From positions 310,001 through 374,000 of the forward strand of contig NZ_JABGCG010000002.1 in the NCBI RefSeq assembly GCF_019799925.1: 64,000 nt of DNA, given 5' to 3'. Source of the stretch: Blastococcus sp. CPCC 205250. Lineage in GTDB: Bacteria > Actinomycetota > Actinomycetes > Mycobacteriales > Geodermatophilaceae. Under the pieces are notes generated by a model that saw nothing but the letters and a program-made list of their open reading frames with translations, ran no database searches and was not told the DNA's origin. Position 1 is the stretch's first letter, and each line of letters opens with the position of its first letter. The translations under genes and the position numbers were made by a program. This document shows, one piece after another, positions 26,431-35,001 of the stretch.

Positions 26431-27842
26431 GCCTGTGCCTTGAGGGCCTCGAAGAACGACGAGGCCCAGTGGTCCAGGTCGTTGCGGAACAGGTGCCGGC
26501 GCATGGCGCGCATGCGCTTGGCGCTCTCCTCGGGCTCGGCCCGCAGCGCGCGGACGAGCTGGTTCTTGACCCCCGCGATGTCGTGCGGGTTGACCAGGAA
26601 CGCCTGCTTGAGCTCCGCCGCGGCGCCGGCGAACTCCGAGAGCACCAGCGTCCCGCCGAGGTCGCCGCGGGCGGCGACGTACTCCTTGGCCACCAGGTTC
26701 ATGCCGTCCCGGTAGGGGGTCACGAGCATGACGTCGGCGGCCCGGTAGAGCGCGACGAGCTCCTCGCGCGGCACGGACTGGTTGATGTAGTGCACGGCCG
26801 GCCCGCCGAGGGTGCCGTAGATGCCGTTGATGTGGCCGACCTGCTGCTCGATGGTCTCCCGCATGTGCACGTAGTGCTCCACCCGCTCCCGGCTGGGGGT
26901 GGCCACCTGCACGAAGACCGTCGTCGGCGCCTCGACGACGCCGTCCTCCAGCAGCTCCTGGAAGGCGTTGAGCCGGACGGCGATGCCCTTGGTGTAGTCC
27001 AGCCGGTCGACCCCGAGGATGATCTTGTCCGGGTCGCCGAGCTCCGCGCGGATCTCCGCGGCGCGGGCCAGCACCTCCGGCGAGCTCGCCAGCCGGTCGA
27101 AGGACTCGACGTCGATGGAGATGGGGAACGCCCGCGCCGACACGGTGCGGCCGTCGTACTCGATCGCCTGCTTGCGCGCGGGCAGGTCGTGCAGCCGGCG
27201 GGCCAGCTGCACGAAGTTGCTGGCGGCGCTCGGCAGCTGGAAGCCCACGAGGTCGGCGCCCAGCAGCCCCTCCACGATCGCCGAGCGCCACGGCAGCTGG
27301 GTGAACAGCTCGTAGGGCGGGAACGGGATGTGCAGGAAGAAGCCGATCGTCAGGTCGGGACGGCGCTGGCGCAGCATCGCCGGCACCAGCTGCAGCTGGT
27401 AGTCGTGCACCCAGACGATCGCGCCCTCGCCGGCCACCTCGGCCGCGCGGTCGGCGAACCGCTTGTTGACCTGGACGTAGGTGTCCCACCAGGTCCGGTG
27501 GTACTCGGGCTTCTCGACCACGTCGTGGTACAGCGGCCACAGCGAGGCGTTCGACATGCCCTCGTAGTAGCGGTCGACCTCCTCCTCGCTGAGCTCCACC
27601 GGGATCAGCGACATGCCGCCGGACTCGAAGGGCTCCGGCGCCGGGCCGGCTGATCCGCTCCAGCCGACCCACGCGCCGCCGCGGCCGGCCACGAAGGGCT
27701 CCAGCGCGGTGACGAGCCCGCCCGGGCTGCGCTGCCAGCGGGTGCTGCCATCGGGATCGGTGACCTGGTCGACGGGGAGCCGGTTGGCCACGACGACCAC
27801 CGGGCTCTCCGCCCGCGTCTGGTGCTCCGGGGTGTCCGACAT
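26427..27842 (-). CDS. otsA: Trehalose-6-phosphate synthase
   Basis: Joins an activated glucose donor to glucose-6-phosphate; GT20 family, 471 residues. Motifs: [70 protein letters not shown] and [11 protein letters not shown]. Length is normal. The ATG is chosen over an upstream in-frame GTG because a TAGGGT -10-like hexamer lies 10 nt before it and family proteins begin close to VVVVANR. It starts 31 bp after crcB on the same strand, so readthrough from the NAGGN genes is likely. Confidence 0.95.
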   Translation of the reverse strand: MSDTPEHQTRAESPVVVVANRLPVDQVTDPDGSTRWQRSPGGLVTALEPFVAGRGGAWVGWSGSAGPAPEPFESGGMSLIPVELSEEEVDRYYEGMSNASLWPLYHDVVEKPEYHRTWWDTYVQVNKRFADRAAEVAGEGAIVWVHDYQLQLVPAMLRQRRPDLTIGFFLHIPFPPYELFTQLPWRSAIVEGLLGADLVGFQLPSAASNFVQLARRLHDLPARKQAIEYDGRTVSARAFPISIDVESFDRLASSPEVLARAAEIRAELGDPDKIILGVDRLDYTKGIAVRLNAFQELLEDGVVEAPTTVFVQVATPSRERVEHYVHMRETIEQQVGHINGIYGTLGGPAVHYINQSVPREELVALYRAADVMLVTPYRDGMNLVAKEYVAARGDLGGTLVLSEFAGAAAELKQAFLVNPHDIAGVKNQLVRALRAEPEESAKRMRAMRRHLFRNDLDHWASSFFEALKAQA

Positions 27843-27873
27843 ACCGTCCCGGACCCTACCCACGACGCGGCGG

Positions 27874-28233
27874 TCAGACAGCGGCGGCCACCGCCCAGCC
27901 GGCCGCGGCCGCGCCCAGGCCGAGCACGAGCGTGGCGGCCAGGTAGCCCCCGGCCCGCGCCAGGGCGCGTTCCTCGACGAGCCGGACGACGTCGGCGCCG
28001 AGCGTGGAGAACGTCGTCAGCGTGCCGCAGAAGCCCGTGCCGACCAGGGCGACCAGCTCCGCGGGCGCACCGCGGGCGCCCAGCAGCACGCCGAGCACCA
28101 GCGATCCGACGACGTTCACCGCGAGCGTGCCCAGCACGCTGCCGCGGCCGCGGCGGGCGACGGCGACCCGCTCGGCCAGCAGCCGCAGCGGCGCGCCGAG
28201 CGCCGCGCCGAGGACGACCAGGAGCGCGGTCAC
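27874..28233 (-). CDS. crcB: Fluoride channel subunit CrcB/FluC (copy 1)
   Basis: A 119-residue protein with four hydrophobic segments. It has the CrcB landmarks [20 protein letters not shown] (pore Asn) and [16 protein letters not shown] (the T-STF sodium/fluoride track). FluC channels are dual-topology dimers that expel fluoride. The GTG overlaps the stop of the second crcB (28230), and adjacent crcB pairs usually form heterodimers. Confidence 0.9.
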   Translation of the reverse strand: MTALLVVLGAALGAPLRLLAERVAVARRGRGSVLGTLAVNVVGSLVLGVLLGARGAPAELVALVGTGFCGTLTTFSTLGADVVRLVEERALARAGGYLAATLVLGLGAAAAGWAVAAAV

Positions 28234-28628
28234 GCGACCTGCCGCCCGGCCGCCGCCGGCCCGCCCGCGCGCCGGCCCAGCGACACCCCGGCGGCCACGG
28301 CCAGCACGCCCCCGGTCACCGAGGCGAGGACGTACCCCGCGGCCGTTCCCGCGGCCCCGTCGTCCACCAGCCGGACGACGTCCACCGCGAAGGTCGAGTA
28401 CGTCGTGTACCCGCCGCACACCCCGGTGCCGAGCAGGGGCCGCAGCCAGGTCCGGCGGGGGTACCGGGTGAAGGCCGCCCCGAGGAGCACCCCGAGCAGC
28501 AGGCAGCCGGTGACGTTGACCAGGAGGGTCGCCCAGGGCCAGCCGGCAGGGGAGGGGAGCGCGACGGCCACCCCCCAGCGGGCCAGCGCGCCCAGGGCGC
28601 CGCCGACCGCGGCCAGCACGTACGGCAC
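28230..28628 (-). CDS. crcB: Fluoride channel subunit CrcB/FluC (copy 2)
   Basis: A 132-residue partner with GGALGALARWGVA, NVTGCLLLGVLLG, GVCGGYTTYSTFAVDVV and four membrane segments. It starts with GTG, 34 bp after ngg. I see no crcB fluoride-riboswitch core in that short gap, so expression probably follows the upstream NAGGN genes. Confidence 0.9.
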   Translation of the reverse strand: MPYVLAAVGGALGALARWGVAVALPSPAGWPWATLLVNVTGCLLLGVLLGAAFTRYPRRTWLRPLLGTGVCGGYTTYSTFAVDVVRLVDDGAAGTAAGYVLASVTGGVLAVAAGVSLGRRAGGPAAAGRQVA

Positions 28629-28662
28629 GCCGGAGATCCTGCCCGACCGCGTGCGGCGTCCC

Positions 28663-30420
28663 TCAGCGGCGGCGCGTCTCGGGGAAGAGCAGGTCCACGA
28701 AGCGCTGCGCCGTCGGCTGCGGCTCGTGGTTGGCCAGCCCCGGCCGCTCGTTGGCCTCGATGAAGACGTACTCGGGGCCGTCGACGGCGGGGACGAGGAA
28801 GTCGATGCCGGTCACCGGGATGCCCAGCGCCTCGGCGGCGCGCACGGCGGCCTCGCCGATCTCCGGGTGGAGGCGGTCGGTGACGTCCTCGATGGTGCCG
28901 CCGGTGTGCAGGTTCGCCGTCCGCCGGACCGGCACGCGCTCGCCGTTGGGCGGGACGTCGTCCATGGCGTAGCCGGCCTCGGCCACCACCGCCGTGGTCG
29001 TGTCGTCCAGCGGGATGCGGGACTCCCCGCCCGTGGCCCGCTCCCGGCGCCGGCTGGTGGACCGCACGAGGTCGGCCACCGCGTGCCGCCCGTCGCCGAT
29101 CACCTCGGCCGGGCGCCGGACGGCGGCGGCCACCACCTGACGGTCGATGACGACGACCCGCAGGTCCTGGCCGGGCACGAGTTCCTCGACGAGGACGTCG
29201 GGGCAGAACTGCAGGGCGACGGCGACGGCGCGCTCGAGCCCCTCCTCGTCGCTGACGCCCACCGTGATGCCCCGGCCCTGCTCGCCGCGGGCGGGCTTGA
29301 CGACGACCTCGCCGGCGTCGCGCAGCAGGGCGCGGGCCTCGTCGAGGTCGCCCTCGGCGGCCAGGGCGCCGCGGGCCACGCGGACCCCGGCGCGGCGCAT
29401 GATCCGGCGGGTCACCCGCTTGTCGTCGCAGCGGCTCATCGCCACGGCGGTGGTGAACTCCGACAGCGACTCCCGCGTGAGGACCGAGCGGCCGCCCAGC
29501 GTCAGCCGCATCTCGCCCCACTCGGCGTCGGTGACCTCGACGCGGACGCCGCGGCGCAGGGCCTCCTCGGCGATGATCGCCGCGTAGGGGTTGAGCCGGT
29601 CCAGCCCCGGCGGCCGGGAGGCGAACAGCGGCGTGTTGATCGGGTTCTTGCTCTTCACGCAGACCGCCGGCACGCGCGTGAAGCCGAGCTTGCGGTAGAG
29701 CGTGATCGCCGGGGTGTTGTCGTGCATGACCGAGAGGTCGAGGTAGGCCCGGCCGCGGGCGGCGTAGCGCTCGGCCAGCACCCGCACGAGCGCCTCGCCG
29801 GTGCCGGGCGGCGCGTCCTGCTTGTCGGCCACCAGGCACCACAGGCTCGTGCCGCCCTCCGGGTCCCCGAAGGCCAGCACGTGGTCGACGCCGGTCACCG
29901 TGCCGACGATCTTCCGCGTCCGGGTGTCCTCGGCGACGAGGTAGGTGTAGGTCCGGGTGCGGTGGTTGGCCCACATGATCTCGGGGTCGCCGGCCACCAT
30001 GCCGTTGCGCGCGTAGAGGTCGTCGATGACCTCCATCTCCGCCTGGGAGGTCACCGTCCGCACGAAGACGCCGCGGATGACGTCGGGCCGCGAGCGGTAC
30101 CGGTGCAGGTCCAGCCGGTAGGTCAGGGACGGGTCGATGAACAGCTCGTCGGGGGCCATGCCGATGAGGACCTGCGGGTCGCGGGGGTAGACGCAGATGT
30201 CGCGCCGCCCGGTCTCCTCGGCGCGCAGCGCGGCGACGATGCCGTCGAGCTCGCTGAACGTCTGCCCGAAGACCAGCCGGCCCCAGCCGAGGTCGAGGAC
30301 GACGTCGCTGGCCATGCCCTCGAGCTCGCGCGCCGAGGGCTGGTGCCACGACCGGCTCGTGAGGGCGGGGGTGGACGCGACCGGCGTCCGGCGCCGGTGA
30401 CCGGCGATGTGGGGAGTCAC
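28663..30420 (-). CDS. ngg: N-acetylglutaminylglutamine synthetase (GNAT plus ATP-grasp)
   Basis: A 585-residue fusion. The N-terminal part (about 95-290) is a GNAT acetyltransferase with LWCLVADKQDAPPGTGEALVR and DLSVMHDNTPAITLYRKLGF; the C-terminal part (about 300-585) is an ATP-grasp ligase with VVVKPARGEQGRGI, LVEELVPGQDLRVVVID and EYVFIEANERPGLANHEP. This architecture is that of the enzyme making N-acetylglutaminylglutamine from two glutamines. The product is amidated by the asnO product 16 bp upstream to the osmolyte NAGGN. Start GTG with a GGAGG site. Confidence 0.9.
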   Translation of the reverse strand: MTPHIAGHRRRTPVASTPALTSRSWHQPSARELEGMASDVVLDLGWGRLVFGQTFSELDGIVAALRAEETGRRDICVYPRDPQVLIGMAPDELFIDPSLTYRLDLHRYRSRPDVIRGVFVRTVTSQAEMEVIDDLYARNGMVAGDPEIMWANHRTRTYTYLVAEDTRTRKIVGTVTGVDHVLAFGDPEGGTSLWCLVADKQDAPPGTGEALVRVLAERYAARGRAYLDLSVMHDNTPAITLYRKLGFTRVPAVCVKSKNPINTPLFASRPPGLDRLNPYAAIIAEEALRRGVRVEVTDAEWGEMRLTLGGRSVLTRESLSEFTTAVAMSRCDDKRVTRRIMRRAGVRVARGALAAEGDLDEARALLRDAGEVVVKPARGEQGRGITVGVSDEEGLERAVAVALQFCPDVLVEELVPGQDLRVVVIDRQVVAAAVRRPAEVIGDGRHAVADLVRSTSRRRERATGGESRIPLDDTTTAVVAEAGYAMDDVPPNGERVPVRRTANLHTGGTIEDVTDRLHPEIGEAAVRAAEALGIPVTGIDFLVPAVDGPEYVFIEANERPGLANHEPQPTAQRFVDLLFPETRRR

Positions 30421-30436
30421 GGCGGGCGTTCCCTCC

Positions 30437-32218
30437 TCAGACCCCGTGGTTCTGCAGCCACAGCTCCAGCAGCCCCAGCTGCCAGAGCTTGTTGCCGCGC
30501 AACGGCGTGAGGTCGCCGTTGGGGTCGCCGAGCAGGCCCTGCACGTAGTCCGGCCGGAACAGGCCCCGGTCACGCGCGGCGTCGGTGCTCAGCGCGTCGC
30601 GGACCAGGTCGAGCACCTTGCCCTCGAGGTGGGTGATCGCCGGCACGGGGAAGTAGCCCTTGGGCCGGTCGATGACCTCGGCCGGGATGATCCGGCGCCC
30701 GATCGCCTTGAGCACGCCCTTGCCGCCGTCGGCCAGCTTGAGCTCCGGCGGGCAGGCCGCGGCCAGCTCGACGAGGTCGTGGTCCAGGAAGGGCACGCGG
30801 GCCTCCAGGCCCCACGCCATGCTCATGTTGTCCACCCGCTTGACCGGGTCGTCGACGAGCATGACCTCGCTGTCCAGGCGCAGCGCGGCGTCCACCGCCG
30901 TCTCCGCGCCGGGCGCCTCCATGTGCGCGGCCACGAACGCCCGGCTGACGTCCTCGTCGAGGGCGTACCGGTCGGCGACCACCCGCAGCAGGTCGGCGTG
31001 CGTCCGGTCGAAGAAGGCGGCGGCGTAGCGGTCCACGGCCTCCTCGCGGCGCACGCCGTCCAGCGGCGGGTACCAGTGGTAGCCGGCGAACACCTCGTCG
31101 GCGCCCTGCCCGGACTGCACCACCCGGATCGACTCGCTGACCCGCTCGGAGAGCAGGTCGAAGGCGACGACGTCGTGGCTGACCATCGGCTCGGCCATGG
31201 CGCCGATGGCGTGGCCCAGGGCGCCGGCGAGCTCGTCGGAGCCGACGCGGATGCGGTGGTGGTCGGTGGAGAACCGCTCGGCGATCACGTCGGAGTACTG
31301 GAACTCGTCGCCCTCGCGGCCGCCGACGGACTCGAAGCCGATGCTGTAGGTCGCCAGCCCGGTCTGCCCCTCCTGGGCGAGCAGGCCGACGATCAGGCTG
31401 GAGTCCAGCCCGCCGGAGAGCAGGACGCCGACCGGGATGTCGGCCACCAGCCGGCGGCGGACGGCGACCCGGAGGGCCTCCTCGATCGCGTCCTCCCAGT
31501 CCCGGGGCGACCAGGACGCGTGCTCGGCGCGGCGCTCGTACACCGGGGCCCAGTAGCGGTGCTCGCGGCTGGTGCCGTCGGCCTCGAGGACGCGCACCGT
31601 GGCGGGGGGCAGCTTGCGGACGCCGTTGACGATGGTCCGCGGCGCGGGGACGACGGCGTGCCAGGTCAGGTAGTGGTGCAGGGCCACCGGGTCGATCGAG
31701 GTGTCGACGTCGCCGGCGCGCAGCAGCGCCGGCAGCGTGGAGGCGAAGCGCAGCCGCCCCGGCGTCTCGGCGAGGTAGAGCGGCTTGATGCCCAGCCGGT
31801 CGCGGGCCAGCACCACCCGGCCGGTGTCGCGCTCGTGGATGGCGAACACGAACATGCCGTGCAGGTGGTCGACGACGTCGGTGCCCCAGTGGTGGTAGCC
31901 CTTGAGGATCACCTCGGTGTCGCTGGTGGAGAAGAACCGGTAGCCGTGGCCCTCGAGCTCGGCCCGCAGCTCCTTGTAGTCGTAGATGCAGCCGTTGAAG
32001 ACCGCCGTCAGCCCGAGCTCGTTGTCGACCATCGGCTGGCCGCCGGCCGCGGAGAGGTCGATGACCGACAGCCGGCGGTGCCCGAAGGCCACCCGGCCGG
32101 CGCTCCACATGCCCTGGCCGTCCGGCCCGCGGGGGACGAGTTGATCGACCATCCGCCCGACCGCCGTGGTGTCGGCGAGGGTGCCGTCGAACCTGATCTC
32201 CCCGGAGAGGCCGCACAT
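30437..32218 (-). CDS. asnO: N-acetylglutaminylglutamine amidotransferase (asparagine-synthase-like)
   Basis: A 593-residue class II glutamine amidotransferase. Cys2 is the N-terminal nucleophile (MCGLSGEIRFDG), followed by the glutaminase domain (RGPDGQG, GHRRLSVIDL, FNGCIYDY). The synthetase domain has the PP-loop PVGVLLSGGLDSSLIVGL, QSGQGADEVFAGYHWYP and WGLEARVPFLDHDLVELA. Pairing with ngg identifies it as the NAGGN branch and not ordinary AsnB. The osmotically induced M20-type peptidase often found with these genes is not in the window. First gene of the run. Confidence 0.9.
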   Translation of the reverse strand: MCGLSGEIRFDGTLADTTAVGRMVDQLVPRGPDGQGMWSAGRVAFGHRRLSVIDLSAAGGQPMVDNELGLTAVFNGCIYDYKELRAELEGHGYRFFSTSDTEVILKGYHHWGTDVVDHLHGMFVFAIHERDTGRVVLARDRLGIKPLYLAETPGRLRFASTLPALLRAGDVDTSIDPVALHHYLTWHAVVPAPRTIVNGVRKLPPATVRVLEADGTSREHRYWAPVYERRAEHASWSPRDWEDAIEEALRVAVRRRLVADIPVGVLLSGGLDSSLIVGLLAQEGQTGLATYSIGFESVGGREGDEFQYSDVIAERFSTDHHRIRVGSDELAGALGHAIGAMAEPMVSHDVVAFDLLSERVSESIRVVQSGQGADEVFAGYHWYPPLDGVRREEAVDRYAAAFFDRTHADLLRVVADRYALDEDVSRAFVAAHMEAPGAETAVDAALRLDSEVMLVDDPVKRVDNMSMAWGLEARVPFLDHDLVELAAACPPELKLADGGKGVLKAIGRRIIPAEVIDRPKGYFPVPAITHLEGKVLDLVRDALSTDAARDRGLFRPDYVQGLLGDPNGDLTPLRGNKLWQLGLLELWLQNHGV

Positions 32219-32290
32219 GCAAGAAGATCCAACCCGACGTCCCGCGACGGCGCGATGCGAGCCCGGCGCGTCGTGAGCGGCGTCACGGCG

Positions 32291-32304
32291 GTTCCACGTG
32301 GAAC
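32291..32304. promoter_or_regulatory. parS-like site GTTCCACGTGGAAC (site 2)
   Basis: Perfect 14-bp palindrome (16 bp with flanking G/C) in the short gap between asnO and the broken protease. Confidence 0.6.
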
Positions 32305-32324
32305 CCGGAGCGGGGGCCTCGCCG

Positions 32325-32970
32325 TCAGCGGAGCGCGGCCACCGCGGCGACGACGTCGACCAGGCCGGCGCCCTTGTCGAACGACGTCGTCCGGCCGCCC
32401 ACCGACGCGTACGCGGCGCCGTCGGCGAAGCGGTGCGCGGTGCCGGTCAGCGCCGTCTCGATCTCCGCCGGCGTCGCGGTCGGGTCGGCCTGGAACAGCT
32501 GCGCGACGATGCCGGCGACGTGCGGGGCGGCCATGGACGTCCCGCTGATGGTGGTGGAGGTGCCGACGTCGAGCAGCCCCGGGCCGTTGCGCGGGTCGAG
32601 GCCGGTCGCGCAGATCGGCAGCTACGGGGGCAGGACGACGTGATGGTGTCCCGGGGCGCGGAGAGGTCCGGCCACGTCGAGGGGTCGGCGGCCGCACCCC
32701 GGGAGGAGAACTCGCTGACGACGCCGTCGCGGGTGCCGGTCTCCCGGTCGGAGTAGGAGGCCACGGAGGTGATCCCGCCGGCGGGGTCCTGCCCGGGCGG
32801 GTCGGTCAGCGAGGCCGAGCCGTCGCCGCCGTCGTTGCCCGCCGCCCACACGGTCACGACACCCTCGGCGGCCAGCGCCCGCTGCAGCTCCACCGTGGCC
32901 GAGTCCGGGTCGAACGCGACCAGTGCCGCCAGGCTCCCCACCCCTCCGAGGCGGCGGCGGAGGGGGTCAT
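32325..32970 (-). pseudogene. Remnant of a subtilisin-like (S8) serine protease
   Basis: Two frames carry pieces of one subtilase. The upstream piece (about 32640-32960) reads [25 protein letters not shown] and [17 protein letters not shown], with the oxyanion Asn region. The downstream piece (32325-32630) reads [12 protein letters not shown] and the catalytic-Ser motif GTSMAAPHVAGIVAQLF. A frameshift near 32615-32635 separates them. The Asp and His catalytic regions and signal peptide are absent, so the 5' half is deleted. A sequencing error could explain the frameshift but not the missing half. Confidence 0.8.
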
Positions 32971-33085
32971 GGGCTCTCCTCGGCGCTGGGGCGAGCGGAT
33001 CGGGTGCGCCCTGTCCGGACGAGCCGGCACCGGGGAGGTCACGCGAGACCGGTTCGTGGCCTGCGCCGGCGGGCAGGAGCAGGGC

Positions 33086-34078
33086 ATGCAGACGCGTGAA
33101 CTGGGAGCCCTCCGTGTGCCGGCCCTGGGCCTGGGCTGCATGGGGATGAGCGAGTTCTACGGGACGGCGGACGAGGCGGAGGCCGAGCGCACCATCCAGC
33201 GCGCGCTGGACCTCGGCGTGACGTTCCTCGACACGGCCGACATGTACGGCCCGTTCACCAACGAGCGCCTGGTCGGCCGGGCGATCGCCGGGCGCCGCGA
33301 CGAGGTGGTCCTCGCGACGAAGTTCGGCAACGAGCGCGGCGAGGACGGCTCGCGCATCGGCATCAACGGCCGCCCCGACTACGTGCGCCGGGCCTGCGAC
33401 GCCTCGCTGCAGCGGCTGGGCATCGACGTGATCGACCTCTACTACCAGCACCGGGTCGACACCACCGTGCCCGTCGAGGAGACCTGGGGGGCGCTGCGCG
33501 AGCTCGTCGAGGCGGGCAAGATCCGGTTCGCCGGCATCTCCGAGGCCGCGCCGGAGACCATCCGGCGGGCGCACGCCGTCCAGCCGGTGACCGCGGTGCA
33601 GACCGAGTACTCGCTGTGGACCCGCGACCCGGAGGACGACGGCGTCCTCGCCACCTGCGCCGAGCTGGGCATCGGGTTCGTCGCCTACTCGCCGATCGGT
33701 CGCGGCTTCCTCTCCGGGCAGATCCGCAGCGTCGACGACCTCGCGCCCGACGACTTCCGCCGGCACAACCCCCGCTTCCAGGGCGAGGCCTTCGCCCGCA
33801 ACCTCGAGCTGGTCGACCGGGTGCGGGAGATCGCCGAGGAGAAGGGCGTCACCGCCTCGCAGCTGGCGCTGGCGTGGGTCATGGCGCAGGGCGGCCGGGA
33901 GGGGAACCCGGCCGTCGTGCCCATCCCCGGCACCAAGCGGGTGGCCTACCTCGAGGAGAACACCGCAGCCGCGGACGTCGAGCTCACCGGGGACGACCTC
34001 CGCCGCCTCGACGAGGCGGCGCCGCGCGGGGCGGCGGCCGGGGACCGCTACCCGGACATGTCCAGCGTCCACCGCTGA
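33086..34078 (+). CDS. Aldo/keto reductase
   Basis: A 330-residue NADPH-dependent AKR of the YajO/AKR13-like group. The barrel begins [16 protein letters not shown]; catalytic residues are seen as DTADMYG (Asp, Tyr), VLATKFGN (Lys) and [11 protein letters not shown] (His). NADP binding is marked by [16 protein letters not shown]. Substrate unknown; such enzymes reduce varied aldehydes and quinones. The ATG fits the family start (MQTRELG-), with an AGGAGCAGG stretch upstream. It is divergent from the protease remnant. Confidence 0.9.
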   Translation: MQTRELGALRVPALGLGCMGMSEFYGTADEAEAERTIQRALDLGVTFLDTADMYGPFTNERLVGRAIAGRRDEVVLATKFGNERGEDGSRIGINGRPDYVRRACDASLQRLGIDVIDLYYQHRVDTTVPVEETWGALRELVEAGKIRFAGISEAAPETIRRAHAVQPVTAVQTEYSLWTRDPEDDGVLATCAELGIGFVAYSPIGRGFLSGQIRSVDDLAPDDFRRHNPRFQGEAFARNLELVDRVREIAEEKGVTASQLALAWVMAQGGREGNPAVVPIPGTKRVAYLEENTAAADVELTGDDLRRLDEAAPRGAAAGDRYPDMSSVHR

Positions 34079-34137
34079 GCGAGCACCTCCCCGTCGTCCC
34101 CGGCGGGCCCCTGCAGGAGGGCCGCCGGCGGAGGCGG

Positions 34138-34143
34138 GAGGAT
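34138..34143 (+). promoter_or_regulatory. -10-like GAGGAT before a 7-codon reading frame
   Basis: The hexamer sits 6 nt before GTG at 34150. The 19-base string from CGGGAGG to TCGTGC is the same as that before dinB, marking it as a promoter/start module. Confidence 0.4.
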
Positions 34144-34149
34144 GGGGTC

Positions 34150-34173
34150 GTGCAGAACGGACCGGCCCGGTGA
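34150..34173 (+). CDS. Possible 7-residue leader peptide
   Basis: GTG CAG AAC GGA CCG GCC CGG TGA encodes VQNGPAR. Its GTG has the leaderless spacing to the GAGGAT hexamer, and its stop overlaps the GTG of the next gene (GTGA). It could couple translation of the membrane protein gene to a leaderless start. There is no homology evidence. Confidence 0.3.
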   Translation: MQNGPAR

Positions 34174-34535
34174 CGACGGCGCTGGTCGTGGCCACGAGCG
34201 TGGTCGCCGGGCTGCTGACCGCGGCCGGGGTCGCCTCCACCGCCGCGCGGCGGCGGACCGGCCTGCTGCACCTGGTCCTCGCCGGCGTCCTGGAGGCGCT
34301 GCTGGTCGTGCAGGCCGTCGTGGCGGCGGTCCGGCTGGCGGGCGGCACCGAGCTGCCCGAGACGGCGACGTTCCTCGGCTACATGGCCGGCGCCCTGCTG
34401 CTGCCGGTGGCCGGGGTGCTGTTCGCCCGCACCGAGACCAGCCGCTGGGCGGGCACCGTGCTGGCGGTGCCCGCAGCCGCGGTCGCGGTCATGGTCTGGC
34501 GGCTGCTCCAGCTGTGGGAGGCCGGCAGTGGCTGA
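34170..34535 (+). CDS. Small membrane protein, four predicted segments
   Basis: A 121-residue hydrophobic protein with segments around residues 2-22, 32-55, 68-86 and 95-112, separated by short charged loops (AARRRTG, FARTETSRW). I do not recognise the family. It overlaps the next membrane protein by 8 nt, so the two are probably co-translated and may act together. Confidence 0.65.
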   Translation: MTTALVVATSVVAGLLTAAGVASTAARRRTGLLHLVLAGVLEALLVVQAVVAAVRLAGGTELPETATFLGYMAGALLLPVAGVLFARTETSRWAGTVLAVPAAAVAVMVWRLLQLWEAGSG

Positions 34536-35001
34536 GCACCGGGTGCCCGGTGACGCCCCGCCGGCCGAGGGGCTGGGCCGGGTGCTGGTCGCGCTCTACG
34601 GCGTCTTCGCCTTGGCGGCCGGGGCCCGCGCCGCGGTGCAGCTGGCCACCCGCTTCGCGGAGGCGCCGCTGGCCTACCTGCTGTCGGCGGCCGCGGCCGC
34701 GGTCTACCTCGCCGCGGCCGCCGGGCTGCTGCGCGGCGGCCGCGCCGGGCGGCGGACGGCCCTCGTCGCCTGCGTGGTCGAGCTGACCGGTGTGCTCGTG
34801 GTCGGCGCCCTCTCGCTGGCCGACCCCGCGGCCTTCCCGGACGAGACGGTGTGGTCGGGCTTCGGCCAGGGCTACGGCTACGTGCCGCTGGTCCTGCCCG
34901 TGCTGGGCCTGCTGTACCTGCGGGCGCAGGGACGGGCTCAGAAGTCGCCGCCCCCGAAGTCCCCGCCGAAGTCGCCCCCGCCGAAGTCCCCACCGTCGTA
35001 G
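34528..35001 (+). CDS. Small membrane protein, four predicted segments
   Basis: A 157-residue protein with hydrophobic segments around 18-38, 50-72, 80-100 and 115-135. The last 20 residues are a Lys-Ser-Pro repeat (KSPPPKSPPK type), which is simply the opposite strand of the Gly-rich tail of the converging gene, so they are probably not a functional domain. Its 3' end overlaps that gene by 64 bp. Family unknown. Confidence 0.6.
   Translation: MAEHRVPGDAPPAEGLGRVLVALYGVFALAAGARAAVQLATRFAEAPLAYLLSAAAAAVYLAAAAGLLRGGRAGRRTALVACVVELTGVLVVGALSLADPAAFPDETVWSGFGQGYGYVPLVLPVLGLLYLRAQGRAQKSPPPKSPPKSPPPKSPPS

Noticed and set aside
28629-28662. Fluoride riboswitch before the crcB pair
   Set aside because: The gap is only 34 bp and shows no crcB RNA core (GGNGAUGG...); the channels appear to be expressed from the upstream genes.
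32325-32534. A small intact gene starting MAAPHVAG
   Set aside because: This is the catalytic-serine end of a subtilase (GTSMAAPH); the Met is internal to the motif, so it is a fragment of a pseudogene.
34941-35001. Lys-Ser-Pro repeat as a real domain of the small membrane protein
   Set aside because: It is the reverse complement of the Gly-rich tail of the converging gene, which better explains its composition.
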